A stretch of DNA of 64,000 nucleotides from Urechis unicinctus (taxonomy: Eukaryota > Annelida > Polychaeta > Xenopneusta > Urechidae). The position numbers and the translations under genes were made by a program. The stretch covers positions 75,375,178 to 75,439,177 of the forward strand of contig CM067344.1 of assembly GCA_034190875.2 (NCBI GenBank), given 5' to 3'. Shown here piece by piece: positions 13,216 to 25,900 of this stretch (the first letter of the stretch is position 1; each line of letters opens with the position of its first letter). The notes below the pieces were generated by a model that saw only the letters and a list, made by a program, of their open reading frames with translations, did not search any database and had not been told where the DNA came from.

Positions 13216-13430
13216 TATTAACAACAGCTGGCAAGCATCACAAGCAGCCATCGGATCAGCCTCATTCCCATCAGTGATTCAGATAGAATGGGTACACTTA
13301 CTAGCCAATTAAGGCTGCTGCTGCAACAGACGCCTTTCGGGGTCTTCTATCACCACTGAAGATTGCTTGCAGACGGCTGAAAGATCCGGATTTATTTACG
13401 TAATGGTGAGTGGTTAATGTTAGTATTTTC
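13216..13430 (+). repeat. R1 fragment (copy 4, internal block only)
   Basis: Right after copy 3 ends, the sequence re-enters the middle of the unit: CACAAGCAGCCATCGGATCAGCCTC matches 2958-2982, and GCTGCTGCAACAGACGCCTTTCGGGGTCTT matches 11757-11787, followed by the ATCCTTCAAAAGGCCGAAAGG-type block. This is a truncated unit rather than a full one. Confidence 0.65.
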
Positions 13431-14182
13431 ACGTTTTCTGCGAGGACAGGATCATTTCGATTGAGAAGCAACCTTCTTCATGAGGCATAATACACGGTCT
13501 TGATAAAGTATTTCAGACTCATATTTACCAATACACTATATCCTTTGTAATAACAAATATGTCCTTTGTTAATACACGAATGACGTCTCACCTTGCTGCC
13601 ACACAAAAAGGTGGGTATTATGTTACTGGTCGTCAATGCTTGGCGGGGATATGATCAGCACATGCATACCGAGGACCACGATGATTCTGTATCCGCGGCA
13701 ATGATGATTCGCTTGTGGTGCTACCGGGATATTCTAGACATGGTTGTAATGGGGTGAATCGTCAACAGAACAGCTCCTTGACAGAGCTACTTGCTCTTTC
13801 CGGTTGATAGCTAATGCCATTTTGACATCAGGTTTTTATAGCATTTGGGATTCAGATGGCGCCGTATAATGTTTCTTTACACATATATCACTGACGCTTA
13901 TCATTCGCGATACAGAGTTCTGTGTGGCCTTGCAAACCAAAAGTTATTACGAGAAGATAGGAAATAAAAGTATGGTGGGAATGTTAAAGTCGACAACGAA
14001 TTATTACTGAAATTGATCTAATAGACATTCTCATATTGGAGAGTTAATTCAAAAAGGTTCTATACTCTTCATTTGGTTCGACAATGAACAGCTCACTTGT
14101 AACCCAAAACAGAAGATGCGCAGATAAGAAACGTGAACTCTAAATAGATATGTTTGCATACACATATGTTTATATATATATA
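13431..14182. repeat. Weak R1 remnants in intergenic DNA
   Basis: Only one short match stands out: ACAGAGTTCTGTGTGGCCTTGCAAAC at about 13914-13939 resembles the ACGTTCTGGGTGCTGTCTTGCAAAC block near 12277-12302. The rest shows nothing recognisable. Confidence 0.35.
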
Positions 14183-14222
14183 TATACATACATACGATGA
14201 CATATACATACATACGATGACA
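14183..14222 (+). repeat. Perfect 2 x 20-bp tandem repeat after a TA tract
   Basis: The unit TATACATACATACGATGACA is present twice without change (14183-14202 and 14203-14222), next to a short TA tract at 14169-14186. Likely a slippage product. Confidence 0.8.
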
Positions 14223-14399
14223 TGTCCTCAATTCTAGGTGTGTAAGTTTTGTTTTCACTACATACTATTGCAAATACATTATTTGAAAAATAGACACCCT
14301 CTTATGCACATATCCATTTGCTTAGCCTCTGCAGCTTCGTTGGATATTTGCTGTCAGCATAAGGCCGACTGATGATTTAGGTAACAGCTTTGTTTTCTA

Positions 14400-14545
14400 G
14401 CGCCCTAGTTTTACCGAACGTGTTTAAAGATTTGTGTAATCTATGTAAACGTCCTGTTAACAAAAACAACCACTGCGTGTTTCATGACTGAATTCAACAT
14501 TACCACCTGTGCTTGTCAATCAGCCAATTGTTCAAGATCATCGAA
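14400..14545 (+). repeat. R1 fragment
   Basis: AGATTTGTGTAATC at 14430, followed by GAATTCAACATTACCACCTGTG at 14491, matches the order AGATTTGTGTAATTTTTCATC and AACAGCATTACCACTTCCG in copy 3 (11567-11620) and GAATTCGGCATTACCATC in copy 1 (2812). Overlapping open frames on both strands here (about 71 codons each) look like chance. Confidence 0.5.
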
Positions 14546-15010
14546 AACGTATTTGCTTGCTCGCTACATTGTGCGTGGGCATTGACTGCAAACTGATGGC
14601 AAATTTCACTAGTAGCAATCTTATCATCCCAAATACCCTCATTGATATAGGCAATCGAGTACAACTCGTTATCGTTGCAGAATGTCGCCAAAATAGGACT
14701 GAAATGACAAACCATATACCTTAGATTTTCTGATTAATGCTATGCAAAGTCCGACGAAGGTCATACATTCATGCAAATAACTATCATAACACATACACTT
14801 ATACTATATCATGAAGTTAAGATGTATGGGCTACATATCATTAAATTTTTATCGTTTCACACCACATATTATTCGCTATTTATCATTAAATTGTCATAAT
14901 TTTACACAGCACTTTATGACCTTAACAAAGTATGGACGTACATTTTCTAGTGGTTGTCCCCGGCATTTAACTTAACACAATTGATCAAGATTTAAAATGT
15001 AAAGCAACAG

Positions 15011-15097
15011 TGCCTTTAGTCGAGAAATAGCTGCCATTATAATTTACCTGATCTCCGACTGTGCCTTAGGCATTTAATAATACACTTATGATGTAGG
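15011..15097 (+). repeat. Short dispersed repeat R4, copy 1
   Basis: About 85 bases (key block TTTACCTGATCTCCGACTGTG, then GGCATTTAATA) align with 19354-19440 in the same orientation 4.3 kb away. No structure or coding potential seen. Confidence 0.6.
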
Positions 15098-16179
15098 ACA
15101 TTACCATTTGCTCAGACAATGAGTGACATATAATTAGGCTGAGCAACATCATGTCCAATGTTGTTAAGTAGATCAATGTAAGTGACTTAAAGAGGGACTG
15201 ACGGGCTGTTCATGTATAACCAACATTAGTCCGTTCATATTAAATCACGCATTGTCATTTATGACTACAACTGATTGTGAGTTGGCCTTATAGTTAACTC
15301 CTTTAGAGTAAACTTCAAACTAACGAAATCTGCAGTTACTATTTCTTATGGATTAGGAACAAAAACTCGATGGAAGTCTATTTGATCAATGAGTTTGCAA
15401 TGTCGTGTTACGCAAGCTGTATGTTGATCAGTTGTTCTCTTCCCAGTGACTATTCTTTTGTAAAACTGCGAAAAAGGCATCACACGCACACACACATTAT
15501 TCGCTGAAATTTGATTGATCAGTAAAGAGTTTCTCCCCTCTATCAGCCAGCACCATTCTATGTGAGGTGGAATGAATTCACCCTTATTCAGTACATGGTA
15601 CCACGGAATAAGACCAATCTTTTCTACCTGATGTTTTCGTAACTATGATATTTCCAAGCAACGCTCCCGCTATTGTCTTATCCGCGTAAGCATTGATGAA
15701 CATTGACAGGCAATCTGCAGTAATACACAAGGTTTGCGTGACCGAAAAGAGCAGATATACTTTGGGCGTTATGTGGGACATAACACATGTGGTTTGCGTT
15801 ACGCGCTTGTACATTGCGTTTGATAGCAGCGGATTTGCTTTAATATAAGCAAATACCAGTTAGAAATCGCCTACCAGTTAATTGATTAACACATGCAATT
15901 GTTCAAAGTTGATTATAACGAGGCCAGTTAGCTATTATATTCTGGTAGTCTGTTTACACAGAGAGGTGGGTGGAAATCAATTTTCTCCCTTTATTTGCAG
16001 TATCTTTTAATACAATCGCAAATTTCTTGAAGAGCCGACCAGCGAGCAGCCAATAATTATTTATTTATCAAATGACTCAATCAATCGAGAGCTATCCGAT
16101 TGTTTTGATTGATTTGAGATTTTCACTTAGCATTGAGAGCACGAGCAATTTTAGTGATAGTGTATCATTCCAGTTTCCA
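15098..16179. other. Intergenic, nothing recognised
   Basis: Short open frames only (largest 76 codons, - strand, 15584-15814) without motifs. A CACACGCACACACACA tract lies at about 15481. Confidence 0.4.
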
Positions 16180-16440
16180 TGTTTTTACCGTCTGGCGAAA
16201 TATATCACAAATGCTTGTCAATATGAATCTGTCAAACTTACACATTTTACAGCAATGTATTGTTATATTGCAGCTATACATTGAGTCAATACTGATGTAA
16301 AAGGGCATGATATTGCGATGCAAAATAGAGATTGGTTCTTTGACATTAATATGTTACTTTTCATGGATAGTTCCTGTCATGTTATTGACGTTTTAGAACG
16401 ATGAAGCTTTCCTTGACACTGTTAAAGCCCCCTGTACGAA
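16180..16440 (+). repeat. R1 fragment
   Basis: GCTTGTCAATATGAATCTGTCAAACTTA (about 16213) matches 7472-7500 in copy 2, and GGGCATGATATTGCGATGCAAAATAG with GAGATTGGTTC (16303-16338) matches GGCAAGATATTGTGACATAAAATTG in copy 3. AACGATGAAGCTT (about 16398) matches 11175-11185. The isolated fragment shows that R1 extends beyond the tandem cluster. Confidence 0.6.
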
Positions 16441-19353
16441 AATATATCTTAAGTAATGAAAATTACAGTACCGTCAAAATTGCAAGTCGGACATGTTAGC
16501 AGCCATTTGAAGCAGCATTGGCCTGTCGACCTACATATTGCAGAATTGACGCTACCGGTTCCCTTTGATCAGTGCGTGCTTGTGCTGGGTACTTTGCAGC
16601 AATATTGGATAGAAAAGGGACCATTCACAGCAAGTGTAAAAGTATGAATTGAATCAAAAGATTTTGTTTAGTGCAATCACAAAAAAGCATCCAAACATCT
16701 CATTCCATTATGCTACTGTGCATTCAAACGCATTTACCATTTATCGAAGGAAGTTTCCACATACACCAAGTATTGGTTACTGCTTTGGCAAAATCCAACA
16801 TACACCGAATGCAACATCATGAGGGGCTGCCATTGGCGTAATAGGCTGGTGTTATCAGCCCATGGTTGAGCCATTTGTTTGTACAAAATGGGGTAAGAAC
16901 AACAGCATCACTCAGCAATGTTATCTGCAACTTTCTTGGTAATGGCTATTTAATTTCATGTTTGCGAAAATTACAACCCACTCAATCCTACCAATCATAT
17001 GTGTTTTGCAACGCAACGCAACCGGTCAAGGGTGCATCCTTCCACATATGTCACACAGGCAATTCCTGGTTTTAGTTCTTGTGTTATGTTTTCTCACCTA
17101 CAAGCGGACGCTCATATGCGCTCATTGGCCCCATCACCACAACGCATTGTACAATTCAATTTGTGTTTGAGTGCGTGAACCAGACCAATGTTATGTCATC
17201 TACTCGAGGCTGTCTGTTTCACGTCGCCGGGTGGTATATACCTGATATCCATTTAATCAGATCTCACTCGCAACGCTTACAATGAGCACACGTCTGGTAT
17301 CCACGACCCAAGTATCTCCATTCCCTATCGCACCATACCTATATGTGAATGGGGCTGTTTCACAACAAGCAGTTGCGCCTCTTTATAGAAATGGTTCATT
17401 CGGGGGTTTCCATGGAATCGCGGAAAAAGATTGACTGTGGTAGCCATAGGGCTTCGTAATTAAGAGCAATCCCACACCAACCGGACAAAATACGTCTTAA
17501 TGTAGCACTTTTTCAGTGAATGGAGAATCCCAATCTAGCCGGTGTTTTTCAATCTGGTCGGACGCTTTCAGTGGCGCCTGCTGGTCAGCGAAAATCACCT
17601 TATATAATAATGAATCATATTACTTAGATAAATGTAACTGTTAATGACCAATAAACGTTAGCCTTTACCACAACTTCTAGATTGTTTCATTTGCCAAGTA
17701 TCCCAAGAATAGCTTGGCGGCCTGGACGACCGCCGCAGTAAAACCAACCATTGTCATTGTGATAAGATATATATGCTGCATACATCTGATTTTACAGTCC
17801 TTGGCCATAGGATATGTGATGAAAAGTTACAGATAACCGTCGTTTTTTACCGTTGAGACAAATTGAGGCTATGACGGAGTAGGAATAATGTTAATACCTG
17901 CTTTTAAGTGCAAACACACTTTTCCTACATAAACAATATGGGCATATGGGCTCATGGGAAAACAATGGACACATTTCTCATTTAATCGCACAAACAATAT
18001 TGTGTAGCTTCAATGCCACAATACTAAGTTAATATTTCACTAGTAATCATATTGTCATTTCCTAGGAAGTATAAAAAAGCTGCTAAATTGACAGACTTTA
18101 ATATCACGGTCATGGTACAGGGGCATTTATTAGCGACTCGTCGTCTCATCTGTTTCACACGTCGATATACCCTTCAACCCACCGTCCCTGGTGGTCTGCT
18201 CGTTTTGGTACATACACATCAGCGAGAGGAACTGTAAAGCATACTTCTTTTGGACATCGTGTGTAGTATTTTATCTATTCACAAGTGGTAACCAGAGATA
18301 ATTAAATTGTAGTGATCACATAGTTATGTACGTTGGTATATACTTTTACAGTTGCACAGTAACAACGATCTTTTGACAAATCCATAGTACTTAACCGCAT
18401 CAGCTAACAGATAGTCAGCTTGGTATTTATAAAGTTTTCTAATTTAGCGCAATCCATGGCAACTTATTATTTTCAGATACTATCACTATGTGAATCACTA
18501 ATTAACTACTTATCACCAGCTATGCTTGTCGAGGCGATTGTTGTTTCTGAAAAAGTCTACATGAATAAATCCTTTTTCGGCTCAAATAAATGCTGTTCGG
18601 GCATACTATTATCACTGGCTTTGGACTGATGACATATTGCACATGCATTCGTCTTACATGGTCAATCATCAGCATTGCTGATGAATTCCAAAACATGCAA
18701 CCCAGTCGAATAAAGTTGCTCCAGTAACAAATACTTGTTTGCAGTAATTGTTAAAGAATGCCGAAATGTCAGGATAAAATCATCTCAGGCTATTCGTGAC
18801 AGACAAGAAAAGGACAAGATGTTGCTGCCGAGGTTCTTATTATTTACTCATGTGCTTATACCAGTTATGCCATAAAGCTGACATCATTGCCACAAAACTT
18901 TATGAACATTTATCAATATCATGATTGATGGAGTTAATGTTTTCTTCATGCGGGAGATGGAAGTCCACAAACTGATGTTAAGCAAAAACTGTAAAGCTAT
19001 CAAACTGGCGATTAAAATACAATGATAGGAATTAAGTGTCCGGTATGATCCATTCGACCGCCGACTAGCGTCACAGTGTATCAATAAGCATAGTGTATTG
19101 AACATAGACACGGCTGTGATTGGAAGAAACATCGCGGAATGCAAACATATTACGACCATCTGTGCTCTCGGAAAAAGCATTGTATAATATTTAAAGAGAC
19201 GTCAGAGTGCATGTGCACAGCTCTTCTTACACAAGCTTTAACCACTGTTCGTTGTAGCAGATACACCTTGAATAAGCACATGGATACCTACAGGGTTGCA
19301 AGGTCCTCATTAATATCACAGCAAGGATGAATCTGTCATCGTTTGTGCAAAAG
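16441..19353. other. Intergenic, nothing recognised
   Basis: Many short open frames of 60-98 codons, often overlapping on several frames, with no conserved motif. No splice-linked exons could be traced. Confidence 0.4.
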
Positions 19354-19440
19354 GAGCGTATAGTCAAGAAAATGCTGGCATCATAACTTTACCTGATCTC
19401 TTGCTGTGGCCTTGGCATTTAATATTGGGAAATGTAGATA
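19354..19440 (+). repeat. Short dispersed repeat R4, copy 2
   Basis: Matches 15011-15097 in the same orientation; the best block is TTTACCTGATCTC, then TGTGGCCTTGGCATTTAATA. See copy 1. Confidence 0.6.
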
Positions 19441-22270
19441 AGTTTATTTGATTAAAACTATCTAGTCCGTGTTCGAGGATGATACCCGTCAGGAGTCAGA
19501 GAAGCAAACTCTGAGTGCATCACTTTCAGTGGAAGCAACAGTGATACACCAAGAGACATCCTTCATGTGTATCATTGTACCTTATACTGTACGCCACCAA
19601 CGTCTCAGACGTAAATTACCGTCATGGATAGTTATAACGCGTGGTGCCTAGGGTACACAAGGACTCGACTGTAAATACAGCTAGTATTTGGCAACCCCAC
19701 CGTCGGAGGTTCGCCATTCGACCAATCCATTACTCGTTCAATATGGCAATCACATATATTTTGTCATCACAATTGTGCATGCAAACAGTTTGGCTGGTTA
19801 GGATTTTTCAATGTTTTCTGTTTGACGCATTACGGATAAATGATTGGGGTATTATATTATCGTATTTATATAGCGGGTTACTGTTTTGGTTTGCTGGTGT
19901 TCCCCTTGAAGTCACTCATGGTTCGTTTGGGTCTCAAATGGAGACTGTTAACTTATGATCTCCCATTTGATGGCGTAAAGGAGTGACTATGGAATTGAAA
20001 AAGGCACAGCTCATATTCAAAGAATGTAACTGGATTTTCCTGAAAAAGCATTGGATATCTGACTTCTGAAGTGTACAAAGGTTTGTGCTTAGGAAGATTT
20101 AAGAGGAAATCACGGTCTATTCATTTCCTCTTCCTAGCTTTATGTGCTTATTCAAAAGTCATCCCTCGGTAGGACTTCTGTTGAATCCCTATTCATAACC
20201 GACGTGTTTGCAGCTTTTCGACGAGGTTTGTTCATTATCGTGTTTCTTAATCCATAAACCATTTAAGCTGGACATTCAATTGGTCCAATAAGCATCTGAA
20301 TATCCCAGTTTGAACAACATGTATCAATAATGCAATGCTATTTGATGGCGTCAACTTTTGAATGGCGCCCAATACATTTCAAACAAGTATTTGCACCAAA
20401 GGTTTGCCCTTATTCCCTGGCCGAACGTAAAGTTTGTTTAAGCATGTTTTGAAATATTGATCTGCAAAAGTGCTTTTTGAATAGAAAGGAGGTTGAAGGC
20501 ACAAACCTTCAATTCTGATACCGCACATATACATCCAATGTGAAAATACTCTAGTGTAGTGCTGCTGAGATTACATGTTTAAATAGATACATATAGGTGC
20601 ATAAAGACGCTTCTTGGATGGCGCACACCTTCTTACTAGAGCAGTGCTATTTTCCATATGCTTTTTCCAATACCTGCGTCTGGCCAAAGAATGACTCAAG
20701 CTAGAATTCACAGGCAATCAGATCCGTACAGTTGAATAGTAACATATGCGAGCATAACAAATGTCTATCCGTATGGATCGACTCCGACGAAGTTCTGCAG
20801 AATAGTTCCAAGATTTTTAAATGAAGCTAGAAGTTGCATTACATGTTAAATGACTTGCTTGTATTTCAGTTACATAAGCTAGATGGTAACCTATCCGTAC
20901 TTCTTCAAAGGCGTCTGACCGCTTGATAAGATAAATTACTTTTCCTCAACAAAGGCTGTCACTGGTATCTACGATGGATTATATATGAATCAACCTATAT
21001 TTTGTGTCTTTGATCGGCGTCTATGCTTCTCACATAACATATTCGTTACAGCTTCTTAAATATAATTGACACAAGTAACAAGAGTGTCCCCGCAGCCAGG
21101 CGTGAAACGACGCTGTCACCAAGCGGCTATAGTGTTTCAGCTTTCCTAGATAAATATGCTCAATGCCAAAGGAAGGACTGAAAGAGTATAACTTCATTTC
21201 GAAAATTTTAGATGATGCGCTTCTTGGTGATAAGCTTAGCATCAGATATCCATGGTTGAAAAACATGATTAATGGTGACCAAACGATAAGGACATGAACA
21301 TCATAACCACAAAACAAATGCGTTGTGAAAGGTTACTCATTTTTAATCAAACAAACAACTTGACTGAACTTACTCATATCGCCAATGCAATTAGCAGCAT
21401 ATAAAATTGTCATTGGGAGATGACTACCATTCGACATTATTTCCCAACAAGAGAAGAATTCAGATATCGTAATGAGCACTCCTGTCTAAAGCTGATATTG
21501 CTGCGTTAGAAGTGCGGTCGTAATTGCGGGCAAACATCCTCTCTGTGACAAAACTACTTCGCTGACCCTCTACTTGTTGCCTTGTATAGTATGGTATATA
21601 TAAAGCCCTTGAATGAACGAAGCAAATACCAGAGGCAGCAGCGTATTATGGCCGCAGCTCCTAACAACAACTCGTGGGGTGGATTTTGTGTGCAGGCTGG
21701 TTTTCCATAGCATGATATTGCTTTGAGAATGCATGCATCCGGTAAATGTAAAGCCAAAATGTAGGGGTCGACAGAGAAATTAATGATTTATTAATGATCG
21801 TAAAGGAAATGATTTGACTCATATTGGTTGAGTACATGTTTATGTTTTGAATACGCTACATTGCGGAATTTATTCGTTGAATTGTCATTTTGAGAAAGTC
21901 CACGCAGTTCATCACGAATCTGCTTGCACTAATTGAATCTGCCTTGTTTCCTATTGTGAAACAGTCTGTGGACAAAAACCGCAGACCACCGTATTAACGC
22001 GTAAATGTTCAATAATACTGTGAATCACTGTTAGAATCTTATAGATGATAGCTCCTGCAGGTCTCGTGTCAGCGGTGGAAATTCGTACACAGAGCTCGTC
22101 ACTTTGTTGTTAACAGGTCTTTGATATCTGTCATCTGCCGACCACTTGAATCATTCCTCGAAATGATGTATACCCATTGTATATTTGCAGCACCCACATA
22201 ACTGCTTTCTGAAGGTGCTTTGGGATATTGGATTGAGCAAACGGTTTTAGGGACGGCTATTGGAATCAAA
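19441..22270. other. Intergenic, nothing recognised
   Basis: An open frame of 105 codons (19641-19958, +) has no recognisable motif and begins in low-quality context. No repeat was found by eye. Confidence 0.35.
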
Positions 22271-22310
22271 GGAACAAATCAACTGTAATTGTTTCCAAGT
22301 TGCTGGCTGA
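22271..22310 (+). repeat. Apparent source of the 22.9 kb insertion
   Basis: Forty bases beginning GGAACAAATCAACTG match 22873-22912 at 37 of 40 positions, same orientation, about 600 bases upstream. Confidence 0.8.
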
Positions 22311-22860
22311 CTGAAGCGGCATTCATTGTCACTTATGGTACTGATATTGTTGTTAGTTCAACACAAATAATGTATTGATTGACAGGTAGAACATTGATTG
22401 ACATCAATTATACCTGATCGCCATCTGTCGAGCAGCACTAGTGATACCAAACCGTGAGTACAGTTCTCCATAGGACCCCTAAGCACAATAAGCCTGCTCT
22501 ATGTTTCTCGCTCTTAATATCAATGGCTATAGCCTTACATATCCATGAATATTAATGAGAGCGCCTCGCGGTCATTATTCTAATTAAAGAAGTCCCTGCT
22601 GCTGCCTACATTCAACCCAAACGGTTACTTAAGTTAATGTTATTGAAGTTACAAAAAGAAAATGTCAGAAAAAATATCCAAACCCGGCGTGTGTAACACA
22701 TAACAGGACGCAGGACAAAACGGGCACATGATGTGGGTATATTGAAAAGTAACGTATCGTGAATGAGACGCTCCATTGGCAACTACTGCATCATTCTTAG
22801 GTCTAAGTTGAACATAAACTGCGATCAACACATCACTCAACCTGTCTTGCTTCGTAAAAT

Positions 22861-22926
22861 AAGCTCTAAAATGGAACTAATCAACTGTAATTGTTTCCCA
22901 GTTGCTGTCTGAAAGCTCTAAAATGG
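22861..22926 (+). repeat. 38-bp insertion flanked by a 14-bp direct repeat
   Basis: AAGCTCTAAAATGG occurs at 22861-22874 and again at 22913-22926. The 38 bases between (22875-22912) are a near copy of 22273-22310. The direct repeat has the length and look of a target-site duplication, but the insert carries no element ends. Templated end-joining at a staggered break is the simplest reading. Confidence 0.75.
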
Positions 22927-25900
22927 GCATCTACATGCACAGTTGTTTATCAATCGACAACGAAGTAAATGCGTGTTTTAGAGAGTGGATGTTTTAAAAC
23001 AGCTGTTGTGAATCATACAACGACATGTTGTTCCCTGAATACCCCGCCATTCTCCCGCGCGAATAACCCGCGCGGATACCGCCTTATGCCATTTATCAAG
23101 ACAATCTATCGTGTGTTTTAAGCCATGTCAGCTCAATAAGAAGAAATCTACAGTAAGTATTGATGGTATACGCCCATTGTCTCCCTCATAAGCGCGCGAG
23201 TCTCAGTGAAATATGGCGCATAACAAATATCCTCATGGCACTCTTAACAAAATGTTGACAAGTTTGATCATTCATAAATAATTGGTTACTAATATCTCTC
23301 ATTCATTCATGGTTATGTGTTCCTGACTTCGGGGTAAAAGTTACGTGCTGCTCATTCAATATGCACATGTCAAATTGATTGGCGAATCTTGAACATCTTT
23401 ACAGTAAAGAAGCCTAACCATACATGAGATTTACGATTTACAGTTATGAGACAATACGGTAGTGTATCTAAATCCACTTATTATCATTATGCATGAAGCG
23501 AAGTATTGTAAGACTGCATTGGCAAGGAAGTTCATAACAACTGTCGATATTATCCGATTAATGTAAATATTGCAGCCTAGCAAGTGCAAGAACTTAAACC
23601 ATCATAGATAAGACTGAAGCAGGATAGGAAACCAAACTTGTTCCTTTCCGCAATAAACCTGTCCGGTGTTTACCCCCTAAAATATAATCGACTGTGGTTA
23701 GTATACCAATGGGTTGAAATAGGTTAGGCTGTTGCTGCTGCCTGGATATATTCCATGTCGAATGTTGGCATTCTACCCATATGTGCTTGGCCACAGTATT
23801 GTGTTTGGTTCGCATGACTCAGTAACGTAAGATAAGCGATATATCGGTGGTCGTTGTATTTCATGCTCCTCGGGCTGGAAATCGCGGTTTGCCGCAGTTA
23901 ATCAACTGAGACCTAAACCCATCGGTGTCATTAGTTTCCGTTGGCTAACCATGTATCGGTGTTTAAGGATTTGATAGAATTCAGTATATTCGGATAAAGT
24001 GCAAGAGCGTTTGGAACAAAGCGGCTGTAATCCGTCACAATGTGAATGGCTTTGGGTGGCAGAACGATCATTACCGCTATTTACACACGACTTGTTACTC
24101 GTCTAATTCAACTGTGGAAATATAATTTTCGCGTATGCATTTACACAAACAGCGCGTCTTAGCCTACCTGGAAAGGAAAAAAATTAAACAAAATATATGA
24201 TTTTTGTACGCGATGACAATGGGGCGAAACCACGATGCTATAATAATTGTGACGCAAACCTGGCTCGGGCTGTATTTCGGTAATTATAATTTTAATGAGC
24301 CAAGACAACCAATGGTTGAGAGTATTGTACAAAAATAGCTTTGTTGTCCGCGTGGGTCTCTGGAACTGAGGGGTTGTGCTGCCTCTGGCATTCATGGCAG
24401 CCTACTCCAACCAGCAATTATACGGATAAGCACAAACAGCTGTCTCGTCCATCAACTCGATAAAGTGCCCGCCATACTTAACCTGTCATCATGACGATGA
24501 CCTTTGATCTCTCCAGTTTAAAGCATCTTGAACAGCCAATCATATTGACTCCATTATGAGGTCCTGTCATAAAACAAATCGAAAATGGGCTAAATGCAGT
24601 TATAAATCAATAGAAACATCATTTGGATGTAGGTCGTATAAGCGTTCCATACCATCGAGTTTCGTGTTGGAAATGAACTTGAGGTCTGACCTCACTTCTG
24701 AACCACGAAAAGAGCTAAGCAACCGCCTACAACGAAGTGTATAATCAACCGACTACTGTGATTCAATGATAGGCTTTCAGAGCAACGTTCTGTTTGCGAG
24801 ATATTGGTCTCATATGAACTACCAGTTTCAACGCATTCCTACGGCTGTGACGATGAGTGGCATGCGTTTATATGCACAGTGAATATATACTGCAACTGGC
24901 ACTCTGGTCATGCACACACCTTCACCAAAGTATCACACAAACAATGTAACTGCATGTAAGCTTTATTACTCGCTTTGGATAAAACGGGCAAAAAGCCTGC
25001 GTACCGTGCTACCTTTGTAAGTGCTAAATAGTGAATCCTGATTGAGTTTGCGAAATACATCACAGTACATGAATGACTGCACCAGTCAAGGCAAATATTC
25101 GCTGTCCATAAGGGCATTCGGAAATGCTTCAGTAAGTCAACACTTAACGTCTTTCCTTTCAGAAAAGGTCATTTCTAACTGCATTTATATATGCCCTCAT
25201 GCAGACCCAATAACAGTTCTCGCGGGACTTTTACAGTCCCCCAATAAATCAATTAGGAAAACCAATTTTCTGCGTCCGGTCACGTCTAACTAATGAAAAG
25301 TGATAGCTCTGTCAGTCCTCACAATCAAACCTGTAATTGCGCTGCTCACATCACCAGATCTGTTATATTTAGGTGCTTTGTATGCGTCGTTAATGGATGA
25401 CAGTACCATACTCATTGTCTGCGTGTCGGTCTCATTGACGGGACCGTTCTATTTGTCTAGAAGGAACAATACATTGATGGATAACATCGTACAAGCTCGC
25501 CATTAACGGAAACTCATACTCTATAAATTATATCATGTGGGGGATTATTTGGTGAAGTGAGAGTATGTTTTGATGGAGCTAGTTGAAATATATAAATCGC
25601 ACCATATCCAGCGTGATTGCGATTCTCTCCGGTATACAAAGCGATGATGTAATTGATGCCAATCTCTATCAGCTGAGTTTGTGAGTTAATGAAGTCAGGG
25701 CAGAGCATCAAAAAGCAAGCAACTGGTGGCGTTGATGGTATGAACCAATGGGTATCGAGTATCCGCATTTGGCTTAGTTATATAAAAAATATTAGTTGAA
25801 TAATATAATAATAATAAGGCTCATCACAAATCAGCTAAAGGCTAATTTTTGGCAAAGCATCAAGTCCGGTTGCCGTTATTTATTGCAGAAAGACGGAGGT

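Noticed and set aside
19641-19958. Open frame of 105 codons, plus strand
   Set aside because: Translation has no domain signature; isolated from any gene structure.
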